Source: JANYJJ01 sp043749975
GTDB lineage: Bacteria; Pseudomonadota; Gammaproteobacteria; Burkholderiales; Burkholderiaceae_C
Length of the DNA: 23,492 bases
Direction: 5' to 3'
NCBI GenBank assembly: GCA_043749975.1
Contig: JAYVCL010000013.1
Location: 1-23,492, forward strand
Each line of letters opens with the position of its first letter. Positions within the stretch are counted from its first letter, which is position 1. Positions 7,031 through 15,512 of this stretch are shown here, piece by piece. The notes below the pieces were generated by a model that saw only the letters and a list, made by a program, of their open reading frames with translations, made no database searches and was not told the DNA's origin. A program made the translations under genes and the position numbers.

Positions 7031-8446
7031 ATGGCAAAGACCGTCGCCGACGTCATGAAGATGGTGAAGGAAAACGAGATCAAGTTCGTTGATTTCCGTT
7101 TCACCGATACCCGCGGCAAAGAGCAGCACGTTTCCGTCCCGGTGTCGCATTTCGATGCCGACAAGTTCACCTCGGGTCACGCCTTCGACGGCTCGTCGAT
7201 CGCCGGTTGGAAGGGCATCGAAGCTTCGGACATGCAGTTGATGCCCGACCCGAACACTGCCAACGTCGATCCGTTTTTTGAAGAGCCCACCTTGATCCTG
7301 ACCTGCGACGTGGTCGAACCCGGCGACGGCAAACCGTATGAGCGCGACCCGCGTTCGCTGGCCAAGCGCGCCGAGGCCTACATGAAGGCTTCAGGCCTGG
7401 GCGACACCGCCCTGTTCGGCCCGGAACCCGAATTTTTCGTCTTCGACAGCGTGCGCTGGGGCAACGATATGTCGGGTTGCTTCTCGAAGATCGAATCCGA
7501 AGAAGGCGCCTGGAACACCAGCAAGGAATACGAGCACGGCAACAGCGGCTACCGCCCCACCGTCAAGGGTGGCTACTTCCCGACGCCGCCGGTCGATTCG
7601 TTTCAGGACATGCGCTCCGAGATGTGCCTGGTGCTCGAATCGCTGGGCATTCCCTGTGAAGTGCATCACCACGAAGTGGCCACCGCCGGGCAGATGGAAA
7701 TCGGCACCAAGTTCAGCACGCTGTTGCAGCGCGCCGACTGGGTTCAATTGCAAAAATACGTGATCCAGAACGTCGCGCATTCGTATGGCAAGACCGCGAC
7801 CTTCATGCCCAAACCCATCGTGGGCGACAACGGCTCGGGGATGCACGTTCACCAGTCGGTCTGGAAAGACGGCAAGAACCTGTTTGCCGGCGACGGCTAT
7901 GCCGGCCTGAGCGAGTACGCGCTGTTCTACATCGGCGGCATCATCAAGCATGCGCGTGCGCTGAACGCCATCACCAACCCCGGCACCAATTCGTACAAGC
8001 GCCTGGTGCCTGGCTTCGAGGCACCGGTGAAGCTGGCCTATTCGGCCAAGAACCGCTCGGCTTCGATCCGCATTCCGTTCGTCGCCAACCCGAAAGGCCG
8101 CCGCATCGAAGCGCGTTTTCCTGACCCCCTGATGAACCCGTACCTCGGCTTCTCGGCCATGCTGATGGCCGGCCTGGACGGTGTGGAAAACAAGATCCAT
8201 CCGGGCGAAGCCGCCAGCAAAGACCTGTACCACCTGCCGCCCGAAGAAGACAAGCTGATCCCCACGGTGTGCCACAGCCTGGACCAGGCGCTCGACTACC
8301 TGGACAAGGACCGCGCTTTCCTGACCAAGGGCGGTGTCTTCACCGACGCCTACGTCGACGCCTACATCGAACTCAAGATGCAGGACGTGACCCGCTTCCG
8401 CATGGCCACGCACCCGGTCGAGTTCGACATGTACTACACCCTCTGA
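7031..8446 (+). CDS. glnA: Glutamine synthetase, type I
   Basis: This makes glutamine from glutamate, ammonium and ATP, the main entry of ammonium into biosynthesis; the active form is a cytoplasmic dodecamer. The 471 residues are normal for GSI. Visible signatures are FDGSSIAGW at 52-60, PEPEFFVFD at 131-139, the ATP-binding KPIVGDNGSGMHVHQS at 261-276 and NRSASIRIP at 341-349. Tyr400 in KDLYHLPPEE matches the adenylylation site of the E. coli enzyme, so GlnE-type covalent control is expected. I start at the ATG at 7031 because AGGAGA lies five bases upstream; a TTG one codon earlier is not needed. Transcription probably depends on the sigma-54 promoter and NtrC sites upstream, and a strong terminator follows. 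Confidence 0.99.
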   Translation: MAKTVADVMKMVKENEIKFVDFRFTDTRGKEQHVSVPVSHFDADKFTSGHAFDGSSIAGWKGIEASDMQLMPDPNTANVDPFFEEPTLILTCDVVEPGDGKPYERDPRSLAKRAEAYMKASGLGDTALFGPEPEFFVFDSVRWGNDMSGCFSKIESEEGAWNTSKEYEHGNSGYRPTVKGGYFPTPPVDSFQDMRSEMCLVLESLGIPCEVHHHEVATAGQMEIGTKFSTLLQRADWVQLQKYVIQNVAHSYGKTATFMPKPIVGDNGSGMHVHQSVWKDGKNLFAGDGYAGLSEYALFYIGGIIKHARALNAITNPGTNSYKRLVPGFEAPVKLAYSAKNRSASIRIPFVANPKGRRIEARFPDPLMNPYLGFSAMLMAGLDGVENKIHPGEAASKDLYHLPPEEDKLIPTVCHSLDQALDYLDKDRAFLTKGGVFTDAYVDAYIELKMQDVTRFRMATHPVEFDMYYTL

Positions 8447-8465
8447 GGCATCTTTCATCCGACTG

Positions 8466-8491
8466 AAGGGACGGCTTTGCCGTCCCTTTTT
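8466..8491 (+). terminator. Rho-independent terminator after glnA
   Basis: Ten-base arms AAGGGACGGC (8466-8475) and GCCGTCCCTT (8479-8488) enclose a TTT loop and run into five T residues. It lies 20 bp after the glnA stop and separates glnA from the DUF4124/ntrBC genes, which therefore need readthrough or their own promoter. Confidence 0.93.
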
Positions 8492-8602
8492 CGTTGCATC
8501 GGAACCCGGGGGCATGCGCGACAATCGAAACCTGCGTTGAAGTGTCGCGCTCACGTCGGCATGCGGTGGCCGGCGTGTCTTGGTCCGAGTGGGAGTGTGT
8601 GC

Positions 8603-9142
8603 ATGAAGTGTCTGGTCGCAGGTTCGATGGCGGCGCTGGTGGCGGTGGCTGGATCGGCGTGGTCGGTTCCGGCGCCGGCGCAAGCGCAAGCTTTGGCGGC
8701 GGGCGCACCGGTGTACCGCTGTCCTGGCAACCCCGTGCTGTACACCGACGCGCTGTCTGCGAAGGAGGCCAGGGACAAGGGCTGCCGCACGCTCGAAGGC
8801 ACGCCGATCACCGTCATCCAGGCGCAAAAGCCGCGTGCCGCAGCGGCCACCCCGAGTGCTTCGGGCAGCGCCAATGCGCGCCCGCCCGAGAGCCGCATCG
8901 ATCCGTCCGAGCAGCGTTCGCGCGACACCGATTCGCGGCGCATTCTTGAGGCCGAACTTCGCAAGGACGAAGAGCGCCTGGCCGGTCTGCAAAAAGAGTT
9001 CAACAGCGGCGAACCCGAGCGGCGTGGCGATGAGCGCAACTACCAAAAGTACGTGGAGCGCGTGGCCGAACTGAAGGCTGGCATCGCCCGCAAGGAAAGC
9101 GACATCGTCGCCATCAAGCGCGAGATCGCGAAGCTGCCCTAG
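8603..9142 (+). CDS. Secreted DUF4124-domain protein of the glnA-ntrBC locus
   Basis: This is a 179-residue exported protein. A signal peptide occupies about residues 1-30 (MKCLVAGSMAALVAVAGSAW, then SVPAPAQAQA) and would be cut after an Ala-x-Ala site. The short region 37-70, with VYRCPGNPVLYTD and Cys40/Cys61, resembles the DUF4124 domain common in proteobacterial periplasmic proteins. A low-complexity Ala/Ser/Pro linker follows, and the last 70 residues are charged and predicted coiled coil. Longer frames start at 8477 inside the glnA terminator, so I chose the ATG that begins the signal peptide. Its position between glnA and ntrB is conserved in Burkholderiales, but its role in nitrogen metabolism, if any, is unknown. 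Confidence 0.82.
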   Translation: MKCLVAGSMAALVAVAGSAWSVPAPAQAQALAAGAPVYRCPGNPVLYTDALSAKEARDKGCRTLEGTPITVIQAQKPRAAAATPSASGSANARPPESRIDPSEQRSRDTDSRRILEAELRKDEERLAGLQKEFNSGEPERRGDERNYQKYVERVAELKAGIARKESDIVAIKREIAKLP

Positions 9143-9177
9143 TACGCCAACCCTCGCCCGATCCTTCCGGTTGACCC

Positions 9178-10245
9178 GTGGCCGCCTCCTCGCACTACAC
9201 CGCATTCGACCACCTGGCCACGATGGTCGCCATCGTCGGCAAAGAGGGCCGCTGCGTGTTTGCCAACGCGGCGTTCGAGAGCGTGTTGGGCTTGTCTCGC
9301 AGCAGTGTGTTGCGTGGATCGCTGTTCGACTGGTTCGTCGATTCGCAGCGCCTGCGCGACACCGTGGCCGCCGTGATGCGCAATGACTTTTCGGTCAGCC
9401 GGCTCGAAGCGCAATTGCGCCGCCCGGCCAGCGCCCACAGCGACCCGTTGCCGGTGCACGTGATCGTGAACCAGATGGACAGCGGCGACGCCGTGGTGGT
9501 GGAACTGGTCGAGATCGAACAGCAGACTCGGCAGGAGCGTGAAGAACGCGCCCTCGGCCAGGCGCAGGCGAACAAGGAGCTGATCCGCAACCTGGCGCAT
9601 GAAATCAAGAACCCGCTGGGTGGCATTCGCGGTGCGGCGCAGTTGCTGGAAATGGAACTCGACTCGCGCACGCTGAGCGAATACACCCAGGTCATCATCA
9701 AGGAAGCCGACCGCCTTCAGGCGCTGGTCGACAGGCTGCTGGCGCCCCACCGCAAGCCGCACGTGGTGAGCGACGTCAACATTCATGAGGTCTGCGAACG
9801 GGTCAGGGCGCTGATCCTGGCCGAGTTCCCGCGCGGGCTCAGCGTGCAGCGCGACTACGACATTTCCATCCCCGACTTTCGCGGCGACCGCGAGCAGTTG
9901 ATTCAGGCGGTGCTCAACATGGCCCACAACGCCGCGCAGGCGCTGGTGGACCGTGTCGCGGCGAGCGACGCCCTGATCACCTTGCGCACCCGCATCGCCA
10001 GGCAAGTGACCCTGGGCAAGCATCGATACCGACTGGCACTGGAATTGCATATTGAAGACAACGGTCCGGGTGTTGCCGAGTCGATTCGAGAGCGCATCTT
10101 CTTTCCCCTGGTTTCCGGGCGCGAAGGGGGCTCGGGTCTCGGCTTGACACTCGCACAAACCTTTGTCCAGCAGCATCAAGGCACCATCGAATGCGAAAGC
10201 GAACCGGGCAAGACCATCTTCAAGGTCGTGATTCCATTGCCCTGA
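9178..10245 (+). CDS. ntrB: Nitrogen-regulation sensor kinase NtrB (GlnL)
   Basis: This is a cytoplasmic histidine kinase/phosphatase that phosphorylates NtrC under nitrogen limitation and is controlled by PII. The 355 residues comprise a PAS domain (about 5-115), a dimerisation and phosphoacceptor domain with His141 in NLAHEIKNPLGGIRGAAQLL, and an ATP-binding domain with the N box NMAHNAAQAL (247-256), G1 box DNGPGV (294-299) and G2 box SGLGLTLA (319-326). There is no membrane segment, as expected for NtrB. The start is GTG at 9178 and has no strong ribosome site; an alternative start farther in would damage the PAS domain. It is followed 43 bp later by ntrC, its cognate regulator, in the same direction. 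Confidence 0.96.
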   Translation: MAASSHYTAFDHLATMVAIVGKEGRCVFANAAFESVLGLSRSSVLRGSLFDWFVDSQRLRDTVAAVMRNDFSVSRLEAQLRRPASAHSDPLPVHVIVNQMDSGDAVVVELVEIEQQTRQEREERALGQAQANKELIRNLAHEIKNPLGGIRGAAQLLEMELDSRTLSEYTQVIIKEADRLQALVDRLLAPHRKPHVVSDVNIHEVCERVRALILAEFPRGLSVQRDYDISIPDFRGDREQLIQAVLNMAHNAAQALVDRVAASDALITLRTRIARQVTLGKHRYRLALELHIEDNGPGVAESIRERIFFPLVSGREGGSGLGLTLAQTFVQQHQGTIECESEPGKTIFKVVIPLP

Positions 10246-10288
10246 GCCGCCCGCCTGGCACGCCTGGTCTGTGCACCGGAGGAAGCGC

Positions 10289-11827
10289 ATGAAACCCATC
10301 TGGATCGTCGATGACGATCAATCCATTCGCTTCGTGCTCGAAAAAGCGCTGGCGCGGGAAGACCTGGCGGTGCGCAGCTTCACCAACCCGCGCGATGTGC
10401 TGGCCGCGCTCGAAGACGGCGCGCCGCAGGTGCTGGTGTCCGACATCCGCATGCCGGGCGGCTCGGGCATCGACCTGCTGACGAAAGTCAAAGAAAAGTA
10501 CCCGGCGCTGCCCGTCATCATCATGACGGCGTATTCCGACCTGGACAGCGCGGTGAGCGCCTTTCAAGGAGGTGCCTTCGAGTACCTGCCCAAGCCTTTC
10601 GACGTTCCAAAGGCGGTCGAGTTGATCCGCCGCGCGCTGGAAGAAAGCCTGCGCGAAGACGTGCGTGATGAGCGCGTCACCGAAGTGCCCGAAATGCTCG
10701 GCCAGGCCGCGGCGATGCAAGACGTGTTTCGTGCCATCGGCCGCCTCAGCCAAAGCATCGTCACCGTGCTGATCACCGGCGAGTCGGGGTCGGGCAAGGA
10801 ACTGGTGGCCACCGCGCTGCACAAGCACAGCCCACGCGCCAGCGGCCCGTTCGTGGCCATCAACACCGCAGCCATCCCCAAAGACCTTCTCGAGAGCGAG
10901 CTGTTCGGCCATGAGCGCGGTGCCTTCACCGGCGCGCAAACCACGCGCCGCGGCCGCTTCGAGCAGGCCGACGGCGGCACGCTGTTTCTGGATGAGATCG
11001 GCGACATGCCGTTTGATCTGCAAACCCGTTTGCTGCGGGTGCTGAGCGACGGCCAGTTCTACCGCGTCGGCGGGCACAACCCGATGCGCGCCAACGTGCG
11101 CGTGATTGCGGCCACGCACCAGAACCTCGAAGACCGGGTCAAGCAGGGCGCCTTTCGCGAAGACCTGTTTCACCGCTTGAACGTGATTCGGTTGCGTTTG
11201 CCGGCCCTTCGCGAGCGGCGTGAAGACGTGCCCGCGCTGACCCGCTTGTTCCTGCAAAAGAGCGCCAAAGACCTTGGCGTCGAAGCCAAGCGCATCACCG
11301 ACGCCGCGCTGACGCGGCTGATGAATTTCGATTTTCCCGGCAACGTGCGCCAACTCGAAAACATCTGCCACTGGCTGACCGTGATGGCTCCGGCGCAAAC
11401 GGTCGAGCCGAAAGACTTGCCACCTGAATTGCAGACGAATCTGGCTGCCCCCAAGGCGGCGACCACGCCGCCGTTCGAGGCCCTCGCTCCTCTCCACGCC
11501 GAGCCGGTTGCGGCGTCAAGCGCGGTGCCGGTCGCCGTCACTGCGGCCCCGCAAGCCGCCCCGAGCCTGCACGCCGATGAATCGAGGGTGTCGGCGGCGG
11601 CTGGCCCGTCTTCAGATTGGCTGAGCAGTCTGGAACGTGAGGCGCGCGACATGCTGCAAGCCGGTGTGCCCGAGGTGTGGGACGCGCTGACCCGCAAGTT
11701 CGAGGCGCAATTGATTCACACCGCGCTCGACATCACGCGAGGCCGCCGCATCGAAGCCGCTCAGAAGCTCGGCATCGGGCGCAACACGATCACGCGCAAG
11801 ATTCAGGAACTCGGGCTGGAGGAATAG
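10289..11827 (+). CDS. ntrC: Nitrogen-regulation response regulator NtrC (GlnG)
   Basis: This is a sigma-54 activator that binds enhancer sites and drives nitrogen-scavenging genes when phosphorylated by NtrB. The 512 residues comprise a receiver domain (3-120) with Asp52 in VLVSDIRMPG and Lys102, an AAA+ domain (about 137-365) and a Fis-type helix-turn-helix at the C-terminus (AAQKLGIGRNTITRKIQELG). In the AAA+ domain, Walker A is GESGSGKE (164-171), the sigma-54 contact loop is GAFTGA (211-216) and Walker B is TLFLDE (231-236). An Ala/Pro-rich linker of about 55 residues (385-440) separates the last two domains and makes the protein longer than the 469-residue E. coli form. The ATG at 10289 follows GGAGGA. 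The probable targets at 6844-6883 are in this same window. Confidence 0.97.
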   Translation: MKPIWIVDDDQSIRFVLEKALAREDLAVRSFTNPRDVLAALEDGAPQVLVSDIRMPGGSGIDLLTKVKEKYPALPVIIMTAYSDLDSAVSAFQGGAFEYLPKPFDVPKAVELIRRALEESLREDVRDERVTEVPEMLGQAAAMQDVFRAIGRLSQSIVTVLITGESGSGKELVATALHKHSPRASGPFVAINTAAIPKDLLESELFGHERGAFTGAQTTRRGRFEQADGGTLFLDEIGDMPFDLQTRLLRVLSDGQFYRVGGHNPMRANVRVIAATHQNLEDRVKQGAFREDLFHRLNVIRLRLPALRERREDVPALTRLFLQKSAKDLGVEAKRITDAALTRLMNFDFPGNVRQLENICHWLTVMAPAQTVEPKDLPPELQTNLAAPKAATTPPFEALAPLHAEPVAASSAVPVAVTAAPQAAPSLHADESRVSAAAGPSSDWLSSLEREARDMLQAGVPEVWDALTRKFEAQLIHTALDITRGRRIEAAQKLGIGRNTITRKIQELGLEE

Positions 11828-11950
11828 GGCCCCCACGGTCGCTCGCGCTCCCTGCCCCCCGAGGGGGCGCCAACTCAGTGGCCGGGAAACCCGTCCACGA
11901 GTGGTTGCTTGAGGGGCGCTTCGCTGCGCTTGCGGGGGAGGGGTCGTCAG
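11828..11950. repeat. GC-rich inverted-repeat spacer between convergent genes, probable bidirectional terminator
   Basis: GCCCCC (about 11829-11834, next to the ntrC stop) pairs with GGGGGC (11863-11868), and CCCCC-CGA-GGGGG forms an alternative tight hairpin in the same place. A second G-rich block lies at 11911-11942. The layout resembles the dispersed C/G-block intergenic repeats common in Comamonadaceae-type genomes; that comparison is from memory. It sits where ntrC and the minus-strand fusion gene converge, so a bidirectional terminator is plausible. Confidence 0.5.
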
Positions 11951-11958
11951 CGCGGTTT

Positions 11959-14196
11959 TTAGCCCAGCACGGAGCGCTCGAGCTGGTTGTGCAGGCGCTC
12001 TTCTTTCCACCACGAAACGAGTCGCTTGAAGTCTGCGGGCATCTGCTGATAGGCCGCGTCTGAGAAGCGCAGCGGCGGCTGTTTGCCGTAGTTCTTGTAA
12101 TCGCGGAACCACGGCCGGTTGAAGATGAGCGTCAGGATCGGGCGCACTTGCTGCGACCGATTGCCGCGCCCCCGGTGCGCGCAGCGGTAGTCGGTCAGCA
12201 GGCAGGAGCCCAACGGCACCAGCGGGTCTTGCGACCCCGTCTCTTCGGCCAGTTCGGTGGGAATGCGGTGCGTGCCTTTGTAGAAGCGCGTCGTGCCGGT
12301 GAGCTCATCCAGTGGCACCAGCGGGATGATGATCTGGGCTGCGAAACACGGCAGCTTGAAGTGCCATTCGGTGTCCGGAAACAAGGCCGGATGATCTTTG
12401 TGCAGGCGCTGGTCGAGGCTGCCCGGCAACGAGATCACCGCCGTGTACGCGCCGAGAACGCAGTCGTCGCCCAGCAACTTGCGAATGATCGGCAGCACCA
12501 TCGGCGCGGCGATGATCGCCGTATCGTTGAAGGGCGCTTCCAGGTCCACCGTCAGCATGTAGCGCTTGTCGCCCAGCCGCAAGGCGTCAGGATGGTTGTC
12601 TTCGCGGAAGTACGGCGAGTAGCGCTGCATGAAGGCGTCGTGCAGGCGCGCGATGGTCTCGACCGGAAACGCGTTGTCGATTTGCAGCGTGCCGTAGGTC
12701 TCGAACAGCGAACTGCCGAGCGCGATCTTCTCCGGCCTCACGACACCGGCTGCGGCTTCGTCTGCCGTAAAGCGCAGCGTCGGCATCTGACCGGGTTGCG
12801 TCGCACTGTGCTGCATTTGCTCGATGGCCATCACACGTTCGAGGTCGTCGCGCGCGAATGCCAGATGCGGATCGAGGTCGAGCGCGTGCTGCAGTTCGCG
12901 CTTGCCTTGTGCCACGTCCAACTGCTCCATCAGCACCGCCCCCAGGCCGGCATGCAGTTGGGCCGCTTTGGGTGCGGGTGCGGGTGCGTGCGCCAGTGCG
13001 ATCGCCTCACGATAGGTCTGCTCGGCCTGTTCGAGCTGGCCGCGCTTTCTCAGCAGGGCACCCAGGCGCACGCTGGCATTGGCATCTCCGGGGTGGCGCA
13101 CCGAATGGTCTTGCAGCAGATTTTGGGCGCGCCGCAATTCTTCGTGGTCTTCGTAGTCTTGCGCGAGATCGAGGGCGATTTGCGGGTCACGCGAGGCGAG
13201 CACGTCGCAAATGTCGAGCAGATCGTTGAGCCGGCTGTGCAGCGTGTCGCGCACCGCCGAGCGGCCGCTTTCACCGGGAAACCCTGCGAAGTTCAACATG
13301 AACTGGATCATCCCGGCGCACATCGACGCCGGCAAGGCTCGCTTCAACGTGGCGGCGTCGGAATAACCACCGGCGGCGAGTGCGTCGACGTAAGCGCGTA
13401 TCAGCAAGCCATCGGCGGTGCCCGACGCCGCCTCGGCTGCCGCGCTGCCCGACAGCAGAATCGTCGGCACGATGCAACCGCTGAACAGGCCGTGCAACGA
13501 CATTCCGGCGGGGCCGACCAGCGCATCGTCCCAGTCCAGAATCAGGCAGTGCCCGTCGGCCCCGATCGCGGCATTCGGGGGCCGCAGGTCACCGTGGTTG
13601 ATCGTGAGCGGCAGCTCCGTGGCAGGCAGCAGGTGCTGCTCCAACAACGCCACGCGCCGCTGAAGCGCCCGGTGGTATCGCGCGGCTTCGTCGCGTCCGA
13701 TGAAGTAGCCGGCACCGACGCTGGCGGACACGTCTATCAGCGTCGATTCTTCGGGTCGCAAAAAATTGAGCAACAGCGCGGGCAGCGTTGCGATGGCAGG
13801 CTGCGGCAGAGCGCTGAACAAGGCCGGCGTCTTGGCCGCATCGACCTGCAGGCGCGCGTAGGTTCGGGCCAGCTCGGCAATGTCTTGGTCGGCCGAACCG
13901 TAGTCGAGCGCGCGGCCTCCATGCGCAGCCGAAAGAAGCCAGCCCCGCTGCGTGTCGAACGCGATCAGCTTTGGAATGGACCGATGAAAGTGCTGCGCCA
14001 AAGCCACCGTCGGCACAACGATTTTTATCTGTCGCTGCGGCACGATTTTCAGATAGTCGGCCTGCTCGCCGCGATGCAAGCGGTGCGTTCTCGCCCACGG
14101 CGAGTCGCTCACCAGTTCGGCAGCGTCGAATGCGACGATGCCTTTGGCCCATTCGAGCGCTTCGCTGTCGGTGACGCTTTGTTCCTGGCTGCCCAT
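11959..14196 (-). CDS. Three-part fusion: APH-like kinase, TPR-like repeats, phytanoyl-CoA-dioxygenase-like domain
   Basis: This is a 745-residue cytoplasmic protein without signal peptide or membrane segments. Residues 1-330 resemble aminoglycoside/choline phosphotransferases: Lys50 in ADYLKI, catalytic loop INHGDLRPPN (199-208, Asp203) and metal-binding DWDD (221-224). Residues about 335-455 form helical TPR-like repeats (for example LGALLRKRGQLEQAEQTYREA). Residues 480-745 look like a phytanoyl-CoA dioxygenase (PhyH) domain: iron ligands His599 and Asp601 in LHKDHPALFPD, distal His674 in YRCAHRG and Arg685 in QQVRPILTLIF for 2-oxoglutarate. Both catalytic sets are complete, so both activities are plausible. 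A clear AAGGAG precedes the ATG. It lies 104 bp after a ParB-like gene on the same strand, near a leader-peptide gene and its exporter. The substrate is unknown; modification of that peptide is a hypothesis. Confidence 0.85.
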   Translation of the reverse strand: MGSQEQSVTDSEALEWAKGIVAFDAAELVSDSPWARTHRLHRGEQADYLKIVPQRQIKIVVPTVALAQHFHRSIPKLIAFDTQRGWLLSAAHGGRALDYGSADQDIAELARTYARLQVDAAKTPALFSALPQPAIATLPALLLNFLRPEESTLIDVSASVGAGYFIGRDEAARYHRALQRRVALLEQHLLPATELPLTINHGDLRPPNAAIGADGHCLILDWDDALVGPAGMSLHGLFSGCIVPTILLSGSAAAEAASGTADGLLIRAYVDALAAGGYSDAATLKRALPASMCAGMIQFMLNFAGFPGESGRSAVRDTLHSRLNDLLDICDVLASRDPQIALDLAQDYEDHEELRRAQNLLQDHSVRHPGDANASVRLGALLRKRGQLEQAEQTYREAIALAHAPAPAPKAAQLHAGLGAVLMEQLDVAQGKRELQHALDLDPHLAFARDDLERVMAIEQMQHSATQPGQMPTLRFTADEAAAGVVRPEKIALGSSLFETYGTLQIDNAFPVETIARLHDAFMQRYSPYFREDNHPDALRLGDKRYMLTVDLEAPFNDTAIIAAPMVLPIIRKLLGDDCVLGAYTAVISLPGSLDQRLHKDHPALFPDTEWHFKLPCFAAQIIIPLVPLDELTGTTRFYKGTHRIPTELAEETGSQDPLVPLGSCLLTDYRCAHRGRGNRSQQVRPILTLIFNRPWFRDYKNYGKQPPLRFSDAAYQQMPADFKRLVSWWKEERLHNQLERSVLG

Positions 14197-14300
14197 GAAT
14201 GCTCCTTTGTTGTCGAAATTTTTTTGGCAAGTTGCGCGAGGGGCGGGCCCAGCCGCGCCGACGAAAATTATGCTGTCAGATCGCGGGTCGAGCCAACCCC

Positions 14301-15257
14301 CTAGGTCGCAAGCTGCCGGCTTTCGACCTTGAATCGCAAATTCACCTGGCGGCGCAGCCGCTCGGTCGTCAGGCGGCAGGCCAGGTCTGGCCGGTCGAAG
14401 TCGCGCAGCAGTGGCGGGCGTGGCGATTCGAAGTACAGGTCGCTGTTGTCATAGATCTCCGGGGTGGCTGCCAGGCGAACTTCTTCGTACGAGCCGCAAA
14501 CTTGAATCACGCAAGGCACGTGCGTGAGGCCCATCGCCCGCAACGCATAGGCGCGGTGGTGGCCGTCGTTGAGCACGACGCGATTGCCGAATCGAACGGC
14601 GTTCAGCAGATTGGTGCTGAAGCCCACACTCAGCGCCACCACGGCCTTGACGTGACCTTGAACACAGAGGCCGGTGATGCTTGCCGGGTCGACGAGCGTG
14701 GCACCGAGAAACCGCATGTCGTGTGAGCCCGAGACGAACACGAACCCGTTGCTGTCCCTGCCGGCCAGCTTGAAGTCGGCGTCGGGTGGCGTTGTCGGCA
14801 GGCAAAGCTCGGCCAACACCTTGTCGGAAATCGGCGGCACGCAACTGGCGCGCAGCCGCTCGGCAATGGCCCGGGTGATGTAGTACTGGGACACGATCAG
14901 CTTGTCCAGTTCGACCATGCCGAAAGCGACGGGCACCGTGTCGAACGTGGTGCGAAAGACCGGCATCTCGATCAGCTTGTCGACATGCCTTTGCACCGCG
15001 CCGGGCAGGCGCTTGATCTGTGGGTCGTCGGCTGCGGCCGCCTCGGTGACCTCGAGCTGGCGGTAAATCGCTGCGGCCGTACGCCAGAACTGCGCGATCT
15101 TCGAAGGATCGGCTTGCGCGCCCGCGGCAGCGGATTCTTCGACGAATCGCAGGTGGCTCGACAAGTGGCGCGGTCCCATCAAGCAGAGCTCTTCGCTGGT
15201 CGAGCCCTCGATTGGATTTGCATCGAGCCCTGGCGGTGTGGGTTTTTTTTGAGGCAT
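14301..15257 (-). CDS. Uncharacterised protein with ParB/sulfiredoxin-like DGHHR motif
   Basis: This 318-residue soluble protein belongs to no family I can name with confidence. The clearest landmark is VVLNDGHHRAYALRAMGLTH near 227-246, which resembles the nucleotide-binding DG(H/N)HR box of the ParB/Srx fold, where the segment contacts phosphate. The region before it (about 100-225) is mixed alpha/beta, with FVFVSGSHDMRFLGA near 172. There is no DNA-binding helix-turn-helix like that of true ParB, and no parA partner. The C-terminus is rich in Arg and Leu. It is divergent from the double-glycine peptide gene across 255 bp and is followed on the same strand by the kinase/dioxygenase fusion gene 104 bp later, so a shared role is possible. 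An ATP- or CTP-dependent enzyme is the best structural guess. Confidence 0.7.
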   Translation of the reverse strand: MPQKKPTPPGLDANPIEGSTSEELCLMGPRHLSSHLRFVEESAAAGAQADPSKIAQFWRTAAAIYRQLEVTEAAAADDPQIKRLPGAVQRHVDKLIEMPVFRTTFDTVPVAFGMVELDKLIVSQYYITRAIAERLRASCVPPISDKVLAELCLPTTPPDADFKLAGRDSNGFVFVSGSHDMRFLGATLVDPASITGLCVQGHVKAVVALSVGFSTNLLNAVRFGNRVVLNDGHHRAYALRAMGLTHVPCVIQVCGSYEEVRLAATPEIYDNSDLYFESPRPPLLRDFDRPDLACRLTTERLRRQVNLRFKVESRQLAT

Positions 15258-15512
15258 CGCTGCGCAATCCGTGAAGTGGCTTGGCCCTCAAATCGCTAGT
15301 TCAGTGCTGGCCGGCGGCGCGGGATTGTAGGGCAGTGAATTGCGGTCCCGCTCCTTGAACTAGGGGGGTGAGTTTTCAATCGCACTTACCTAGACTCGAT
15401 CTTGGCAACGTGGTCTTTGACCAGGTTGCAAGCGGACGACAAGCACGACTGTTGGAAGAACCGGCAGACGGCACGATCGTCAAATCGTCATAACAATTTT
15501 TTGGAGCAACTC
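15258..15512. other. Divergent intergenic region between the ParB-like gene and the peptide gene
   Basis: This 255-bp stretch must hold promoters for both directions. I see no convincing -35/-10 pair. A 7-bp direct repeat ATCGTCA occurs at 15476-15482 and 15484-15490, just upstream of the peptide ribosome site, and an AT-rich run (15484-15502) follows. The area is noticeably less GC-rich than its surroundings. Confidence 0.5.

Noticed and set aside
8477..8602. Earlier start for the DUF4124 protein at 8477
   Set aside because: This extension begins inside the glnA terminator stem and would bury the signal peptide behind 42 extra residues.
7391..9205. 604-codon minus-strand frame opposite glnA and the DUF4124 gene
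   Set aside because: It spans the opposite strand of glnA, a strong terminator and another gene, and has no domain signature.
12148..14304. Long plus-strand frame of 718 codons opposite the kinase/dioxygenase fusion gene
   Set aside because: It is antisense to a gene with clear domain motifs; its product is Arg/Gln/Val-rich low-complexity sequence with no recognisable domain, as expected for a high-GC shadow.
14301..15257. Chromosome or plasmid partition locus based on the ParB-like motif
   Set aside because: There is no ParA gene, no parS-like palindrome and no DNA-binding domain in the protein.
14297..15368. Shared CTAGGGGG motif at 14297-14304 (minus) and 15360-15367 (plus) as a common regulator site for the peptide locus
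   Set aside because: The same octamer also occurs next to the glnA ribosome site (about 7015-7022), and one copy overlaps a stop codon, so chance is more likely.
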